From NCBI GenBank assembly GCA_022592435.1, contig JABYQS010000866.1:1-11928 (forward strand): a stretch of DNA of 11,928 nucleotides, in the 5' to 3' direction. The translations under genes were made by a program, and so were the position numbers. Origin of the DNA: Cerioporus squamosus. Taxonomy: Eukaryota > Basidiomycota > Agaricomycetes > Polyporales > Polyporaceae. This document shows positions 6,764-11,928 of this stretch, piece by piece; positions within the stretch are counted from its first letter, which is position 1, and each line of letters begins with the position of its first letter. Under the pieces are notes generated by a model. That model saw only the letters and a list, made by a program, of their open reading frames with translations. It was not told the DNA's origin and made no database searches.

Positions 6764-9323
6764 CGAGGTGGTCGGATGGGAAGTAATAATTGGGCCGGAT
6801 CGAGCTGAAGAGATGAGGAGAAGAAAGAGCCATCCACACTTCCGGGCTCACTCTCTCTTCTCTTCTTTCTCGTTACCTCCTCCGTTTATCGAGCCGTATG
6901 TCCTCTGTGCTTCAACTGGTGCTGGCCATACGCCGAACTGTCTCAGAAGACACGTCTATTCCGCTACCCATCCAACCCTTGGCCGCTGTCAGTGTGTTGC
7001 TGCGTCCCTGTGCTCCTCGGCGACCATAGTCACTACTCCGTCACACCATTTGCCCTCCGATATCATGCCCGCACGCTGCCTCGCGATTCTCCTCACCACC
7101 TGACGCACCCTTCCTATCTATTGCTATGTACAGCCAGGCACCTCCGGATGCGGACACGCAAAGAAGCGATATGATGGTAGCGATACGACCCGTGCATACT
7201 CCTCTACGTACGTCCGGTGTTTACGACACCTGGCTCGTCGTCCGTATTCTTACGCCGTCCTCAAGCTTGCAGTTTCTCTTGTTCTTTTGCATTTGACTGA
7301 CGTCTCGTTCCCCATCCTCTCGCTCGCGATGCTCTGGCGGGGACCGCTCTCTCCTTGCTCCGTCCTCCGCCTGTAACCCTTTCAACTCCGCGCTGGCATA
7401 CCACGCTTGTCTGCCCTCGGACGTCCCACATCACTCTCGGCATTTGTACCTCCGATGTGGTAGTTGCTGTCCGGAGTTTTCTGAACTCTGCGGCCCTCGC
7501 GACAACTATGGTGCACTATCCGTACCTGGAGCTCCCTTGGATCCGCCAGCACCTCCTCTCCTAGATGCCAAGACATCTTACCCCACGCAATAGAGCTGTC
7601 GGTCGCATGGTAGCCATCGCCACCGCTCACCAGGCGACCAACCTGCACGTTATCGGCGTTCTCATGCTCAATAGCGACGCCAACGACAACACATGGCCCC
7701 ATGGAGTACCAGCGTGCATACAATATGGAGATAGAGCATAGGGATGGCGGGCACAGGGAGATGGTTCCGTGCCAGGTGAGTTTTCCTTTCCGATACTCCG
7801 CCTATTGGACCTTCTCCTTGCATGCATAATCGTGTTCAGCGGACGCGATGATCTTGGTCCTTATCTGGTTGCCAAAGGCCGGAGACGACGGTGCACTGGT
7901 AGGTGCCGCGTACCGGATAATACGAGGCCGAGTGGACGTGCTCGGCATCGTGCACCCTCATGCGCTGCAACGCCTCGAGAAGTCGCGCCAGACCCTTGGG
8001 AGACGACGTGGACGCAGGTTATCCTATGAGTCCAGTTCCTCTTCGTTTCGTATTCAACGGGACGCGTCGTATGCATACGAGCGAACCGTATCCGTCTCAA
8101 CTTCCCATGTCTTCGTCGGAGATACACTCTGTCGCACGTTGGGTGCGCCAACATCGTTCTGATCAAGACGGATCCTATGCATTCTCCAGATTTCCAGCGC
8201 TGTGTGCATCGCTGGCGACCCGGCGGCGCTCTCTCGTGTCGTGCAACAGACGCATGCGGCCGTCCGTTCCCTTCGAGCATCTCTCGTGAGTCTCGAGCAG
8301 CGTGGAGGTACTCAGGGCTTCGCAGCGCTGCCCGCCGCAGTTGCAGCCTCGATTACGATGCACCTCATGAGCATCTCCGTCGACTTGGCCTACTCGGATG
8401 CTACTCTGGGCCTTCCTCCGAGTCTCCAAGCACGTTTCTGACGTGGTTCCTTCAATCTGCGCAGATACTGCGAGCTTCACCAGCGGAAGATGTCGGTTCG
8501 TGCTCTGACGAACCTCAAGGACCTCTGACGATCGGTCACTGGCATGTAATCCCTCTTCGTTCTTCACCTGCTCTCAAGCCGTGGGTCCGAGTCTCGCCGA
8601 CACTGTACAGCGGAGCAGCACTCAAGCAGCACCCCTCAGCGATCCTACCCACGACGGTCCCGGCACGATCTCGCAGGAACAGCCTTACTGGCGACTAGCG
8701 CAGCTGAGGTCCGGGGTCCCTCGAGCCGACAGAACTCCGTGCACACGATGCTACCCGGCCATCCATCGTCGGCGGTCGCACTGTGTGCACTGTGCACGCA
8801 GCAGACAGCAGACTGTGGCCGCTGTCGAGGCCGAGGACACGTCGCATGGATCGATGCCCCGGGGCCCACGTCTCGTATCCTCTGCGCGATACTAGCTCGG
8901 TGTATGCGCGTTGAGACGTCATAGTGGTGAGCTGAGAGCTCCTCCCAGATGTCCGCCCTCACGCCGTCTCCGTCTCCGTTCACAGCAGACGTAGGACGAC
9001 GCACGGCTTTCGGGAAGGGTGCACTGCGTACGGTCGATCGTGCGGTAGTGGGAGCGCTACCAGACGAGTTTTCCTACGAGTCTCCGGTGGCCGCTACGGG
9101 GTATCGTGATGTGACTGTACACGGTCATCGAAGGCGAACGGACATGCAACATGAGAGAAATGTTGGTATCGGGAGAACCGCGACGGGTACCATGCGAGGA
9201 TGGCCAGTAGGTCGGCGCGCGATCCGTAGGTGAGTGCATTTTCTCCGATTTCCTCGCCGTCTGTCTTCGTCAGGAAGTGTTGCGCTCTCTGCAGCGTCTC
9301 GTGAGTCAACACGTCCTGCGACA
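6764..9323. other. Long spacer of unit 2, no recognised gene
   Basis: The matching spacer in unit 1 is about 640 bp, so roughly 1.9 kb here is extra. Bases 6840-7400 are CT-rich on the plus strand, resembling a fungal promoter or leader. A well-formed plus-strand intron could run 7776-7839 (CCAG/GTGAGT..TTCAG, 64 nt). Plus-strand frames at 7848-8162, 7960-8289, 8202-8441 and 8949-9233 look protein-like in composition but do not join into one reading frame. The last exon-like frame (9274-9417, ending VSL and TGA) runs over the 27-bp motif. No transposase, reverse transcriptase, long terminal repeat or terminal inverted repeat was found. I see no family I can name with confidence. Confidence 0.5.
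8163..8441 (+). other. Coding-like plus-strand frame, possible gene remnant
   Basis: This frame reads RVVQQTHAAVRSL, then FAALPAAVAASITMHLMS and SDATLGLPPSLQARF before a stop. It has the helical, Ala/Leu-rich look of the middle domain of fungal zinc-cluster transcription factors, but no Cys6 cluster or other diagnostic motif lies nearby. Neighbouring frames (7960-8289 and 8581-8895) would need frame changes to join it. Low confidence: it may be a decayed gene carried in with the extra spacer DNA, or chance. Confidence 0.18.
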
Positions 9324-9350
9324 GACGCGTGGCGTCATCGCTTCGACGCG
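9324..9350 (+). promoter_or_regulatory. 27-bp CRE/MCB-like motif, copy 3
   Basis: It is identical to the copy at 2089 except that the core reads TGGCGTCA instead of TGACGTCA, which breaks the palindrome. It holds the same position relative to the NTF2-like 3' flank as the unit 1 copy, so it probably came with the duplication. Similarity drops sharply on both sides of the 27 bp. Confidence 0.35.
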
Positions 9351-9634
9351 GACGGAAATGCGCGACGCGACGGGACGCGGCGCGATCGACGCATGCCAAC
9401 GACAAGTTAGCTTATGACTTCAGTCTGGTGCACCCGAGTATGGCGTTCCCGTATGTACTTCGAAAGCCCTTCCAGCATGTGGGCTTGCATTGACGTTAGC
9501 TTACGGAATGCCTGCCCATGCTGGACGCATATACGCACCTCGCAGCTATACGTGGGAGCAGAGCATCGGCGTCACTTGGCCGCTGCAGGAGGGGGTTCTC
9601 TACCTTCACAGCCCGGGACTGTTCACGGGTCGAA

Positions 9635-9659
9635 GACTTCAAGCTTGCAGCTTGAAGTC
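9635..9659. repeat. Perfect hairpin, 11-bp arms and 3-base loop
   Basis: GACTTCAAGCT and AGCTTGAAGTC are exact reverse complements separated by TGC. There is no T tract after it on either strand, so it does not look like a simple terminator. It lies in the part of the NTF2-like 3' flank that is longer in unit 2 than in unit 1. Confidence 0.85.
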
Positions 9660-9900
9660 GTGTCGAGATCGTGTGTCGCCGCCGCCGTCGCCGTCGAGTC
9701 CTCTCCGGAGTCCAAAGCAATACATAGCATAAGAGTGATCCCCGGGAGTCCGAGCAGGAACAGGCTAAAGCGAAAGCAGAGCAGAATGAGACAAAGTCCG
9801 AGTGACACCACACACAAGTCCGTGAACGACAAAAATATCCGCGCACCTTCAAGCAGCGTCCATACATCCAATACCTCGCTCTTCCTTCCGCCCCTTCTTC

Positions 9901-10590
9901 CTACCCTTCCCCCTCAGCTCCCTCTCCTCCTCCCAACAGGCGGCAACGGCTGCCCTCGGGCCGCAGCTCGACACCCAGCCCGCACTCGCCGTCGTTCACG
10001 CTCCAGTCCCCGAGCGCAGATGCTCGCGTTGACGGTCGCATCGTGTAGTCTGAGGCGGACGATGCTAAGCGGGGGCAGGATGAGCACGGCGAGTTCATCG
10101 GGTGGTAGAAATCTTCTTGCTCGGAGATGATGTAGACGGTCTTCGACGGGTCGGTAAGTGAGGACACGGGGCGCAATACGAGGTGGACGATCAGTCTATG
10201 GATGGGAGACGTGAGCGGGGCAGAGCGAGAGAAGGGATGAAAGACGGTATGGAGACGAGAGAGGTCGTCTCTCCAATGCACGGGAAGTGAGTGAAAGACG
10301 AAACGCAGGACGCACTTACCGTGCTGGTCCGCAGGCTTGAGCGGCGACCACCGAACATGGAATATCTGCGTAATATCCCAAGTATGCGCTGTTCCTCTCC
10401 GTGCCGTACGTGACGTGGTCACAGTGCACACTGAGCAAGGGCGAGAGGATGCGGTACCACTGGAGGATGGAGAGCATCGCGTCGCCGGCGAGATGGCGCA
10501 GAGCGAGTGCTGGAAGCGCATGTCCGCGGCGTAGTGACTGCGCGCAACGCGTCGGGGCGCGAGGTCAGAGGCTTGGAGATTGTCGAGAGG
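9901..10590 (-). pseudogene. SigF-like NTF2-like gene, unit 2 copy, broken
   Basis: Recognisable pieces are YAADMRF, DITQIFHVRWSPLKPA, IVHLVLRPV, EQEDFYHP and GVELRPEG, all parallel to the intact gene at 2508-3383. Exon 1 with its ATG is gone: the sequence jumps from intron 1 (about 10592) to leader DNA corresponding to about 3436 in unit 1. Inside exon 2 a 13-base gap removes the region of PAPHS and shifts the frame. In exon 3 one G of GGGG is lost at the FYHP codons, and another base is missing after LRPEG. Splice signals of intron 2 remain (GTAAGT donor near 10318, CATAG acceptor near 10200), so splicing decayed later than the frame or not at all. Transcription is possible, but the full protein is not. 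Confidence 0.85.
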
Positions 10591-10696
10591 GGGCTGGTAG
10601 GTGTGCATGTGGTGGAGGGAGATGGGAGATGGGAAGGCGAGCAGGACCTGGCAGGCTGGACGAGCTTGTTGCTCATGATATCTGCAGTAATTAACT

Positions 10697-11204
10697 CGAT
10701 AACGACGTGACTTCATTCAGTGCGAGCCGTGGTCACTGGGACGCGACTGGATGGGTTGTGCAAGCCTCTGGAGATTGCACGTCGGCGAGATCAGCAGAAC
10801 GTGAAAGGACGGACGGATCTCGAGGAGAGAAGGAGTAAACACCCTTGAATGATATAGTCTAGTGTTTGTGCCCTCTCGAAGCAGCGTCGAACTTGCCTGA
10901 CGCGGCTTTCTTGCGCGACGGAGTGCGTCGATGCGGGATGCCTGATAGCTTGTCGCGGGAGCTGTACTACTGTGGCAGCGGCCCCGGGGGTCACTGGTAG
11001 CAAGGTGAGAGTCCGCGAAGACGGAGGGAGGAAAGAGGCGGAGAAAACCACACTAGGAGGGAGTGGGAGAGCGTAGGGAACGCGCAGGGAGAGCGAGGAG
11101 AGCGCGAAGGGAGAAACGCGAGCGAGGATGATTCGATGGACGACGAGCGAGCGCGAGATGACAGCTGCTGCCATGCGGGCGTCGGGATAGCCTGGACGCT
11201 TGCG
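10697..11204. other. Unmatched intergenic stretch between NTF2-like pseudogene and X2
   Basis: The first 50 bases resemble the flank right of the MITE in unit 1 (TAACG, GCGAGCCGTG, GTCAC, GGACGCGA), with the TGACGTCA cores missing. From about 10750 to 11200 there is roughly 430 bp with no counterpart in unit 1. A GA-rich plus strand (11010-11110) is the main feature, and a weak inverted repeat AAACAC/GTGTTT brackets about 10838-10868. No gene or target duplication was identified. Confidence 0.45.
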
Positions 11205-11896
11205 GATCTCGTCTCTGCATTGAATCCTCAGCGCGACGAATCGGAGACGCAGCGCGCACCCGATGGGCTGAAGACGGCTGCGCTGTGCCGCGCATGCGCC
11301 GGGATCCTCGCGATTCACAGCATGCATTCGATCCGGATGTTCGTGCGGAGGGCCATCTGAAGGTCGATACGGAGCCAGGCACGTGGCGTTGCATGTGCAG
11401 AAACTGGAGAAGAGTGGGTATTTCCAATACCCGTGGTGCCTATGGGACGGAGGAAGTTGCAGTTGCCGTATGGCACACGATGAGCATGAGATGTCGGCGA
11501 TGAAAAGAACTGAAGCGGGGAAGTCGGACCAATTGGCGAGAGATGATAGGGAGCATGGACGCGGTTGAAAGCATAGCCTGAGGGACGTTGCATGCGAGGA
11601 TAGCGGGGAGTCTTGATGGGAGGACAGCGAAGAGAGCAGATGAGGAGTCGGGGAAATGTAGAACAGGCGAGGAGGGAGCACCCGAGAGGAGAGTGAAGAG
11701 AAGGGTCTGGGGGAGCTTTGAACCTCTGCAATCTTGATGAGTATTGTACAGCTGTAGGCTTGAAGGTTGCATTCTGCAGGTCGATATGGAGGCGGACGCG
11801 AGGGACTTGGGGAGAGAGAGGGGTTTGTGCGAGGTTTGTGACCCGGAGTCATAGAAGATGGTGAACGCGCGTATTTGTTCAAACAGTATCGCTAAC
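11205..11896 (-). repeat. Paralogous segment X2, 3' of F-box copy 3
   Basis: This is the counterpart of 4225-5120 and lies in the same place relative to an F-box C-terminus. The best-conserved part is nearest the F-box end (TTCACCATCTTCTATGACTCC read on the minus strand at about 11847-11867, with one change from X1). The strong GTAAGTAT donor of X1 is not kept here. CT-rich minus-strand character is shared. Confidence 0.65.
11440..11772 (-). CDS. Hypothetical Ser/Leu-rich protein (110 aa), paralogue of 4516-4992
   Basis: The frame starts MQPSSLQLYNTHQD and contains SGAPSSPVLHFPDSSSAL and VPQAML, aligned with the unit 1 frame from the same start codon. A 3-base indel adds one codon in VP(Q)AML. 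The C-terminus diverges and stops earlier than the paralogue. There is no recognised domain. Conservation of the start and of frame across several indels is the only argument for coding; a longer overlapping frame on the same strand (to 11882) looks like CT-rich noise. Confidence 0.2.
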   Translation of the reverse strand: MQPSSLQLYNTHQDCRGSKLPQTLLFTLLSGAPSSPVLHFPDSSSALFAVLPSRLPAILACNVPQAMLSTASMLPIISRQLVRLPRFSSFHRRHLMLIVCHTATATSSVP

Positions 11897-11928
11897 CTGA
11901 TCGAATACGGAATCGGTCCTGTACGTAA
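11897..11928 (-). CDS. F-box copy 3, C-terminal fragment at window edge
   Basis: Ten codons read TYRTDSVFDQ, matching PYRPESLLD-stop of F-box copy 2 (5121-5150). Where copy 2 has TAG, this copy has CAG followed by GTTAGC, a plausible splice donor. The rest lies beyond the window. The call rests on the short match plus the adjoining X2 segment, which follows the F-box gene in unit 1 in the same way. Confidence 0.4.

Larger units (their letters stand above)
9324..10695 (-). repeat. Duplicated NTF2-like segment, unit 2 copy
   Basis: This is the counterpart of 2089-3516. Patches in the flank (GAATGCCTGCCCA at about 9508, GTCCAAAGCAA at about 9709, CCACACAC near 9810) and clear similarity through the exons establish the match. 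An extra stretch of about 80 bp between the flank patches contains a perfect hairpin (9635-9659). Exon 1 and surrounding bases are deleted near 10592. Confidence 0.72.

Noticed and set aside
9094..9405. Open 103-residue minus-strand frame over the third 27-bp motif
   Set aside because: No family was recognised, the frame differs from the matching part of unit 1, and the competing plus-strand frame has better splice context. Neither is certain.
9623..9871. Minus-strand 82-residue hydrophobic frame that looks like a membrane segment, just 3' of the NTF2-like pseudogene
   Set aside because: The same DNA aligns with the NTF2-like 3' flank of unit 1, where the frame is not kept. The intact NTF2-like protein ends before it, so it is probably chance.
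11315..11731. Frame ending ..ECML, considered as a mating-pheromone precursor with a CaaX end
   Set aside because: Only two residues follow the Cys, so it is not a CaaX box. No pheromone-receptor-like sequence lies nearby.
10791..11882. Long 363-residue minus-strand frame
   Set aside because: It crosses X2 and the unmatched block in CT-rich DNA, is Ser/Pro-rich low complexity, and is not kept in X1. A long open frame is expected where stops are rare.

Overview
The window looks like nuclear DNA of a filamentous basidiomycete (Agaricomycetes, polypore-like). The evidence is moderately GC-rich sequence, genes split by short introns of about 60 to 130 bases with GTNNGY donors and CTNAC-type branch sites, pyrimidine-rich leaders before start codons, and two families typical of these fungi: F-box/LRR proteins and the SigF-like NTF2-like family. 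Every gene I can name lies on the minus strand.

The layout is a partly decayed tandem duplication. Unit 1, left to right: F-box copy 1 (50-1446), a spacer, an intact three-exon NTF2-like gene (2508-3383, 221 aa), a 606-bp MITE-like insertion (3519-4124), and a CT/GA-rich paralogous segment I call X1 (about 4225-5120). Unit 2: F-box copy 2 (5121-6763), a much longer spacer (6764-9323), an NTF2-like pseudogene (9901-10590), an unmatched stretch, and segment X2 (about 11205-11896). At the right edge, ten codons of a third F-box C-terminus (11897-11928) suggest the array continues.

The copies have decayed differently. The NTF2-like gene is intact in unit 1. In unit 2 a deletion of about 175 bp removed its whole first exon, and small indels break the rest. 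Both F-box copies keep an F-box/LRR-like layout and a shared intron but carry frameshifts. Copy 2 also lacks the start codon and ends in a stop where the third copy has CAG followed by a splice donor. Unit 1 alone carries the MITE, 134 bp upstream of the NTF2-like start codon. Unit 2 alone carries about 1.9 kb of extra spacer, with coding-like but unrecognised plus-strand frames, and about 430 bp between the NTF2-like pseudogene and X2.

No tRNA, rRNA, CRISPR or prokaryotic feature was seen. The most unusual small signal is a 27-bp motif built on the palindrome TGACGTCA between GACGCG boxes, present at 2089, 4164 and 9324. Homology calls come from aligning the window to itself by eye and from family knowledge; no database search was possible.
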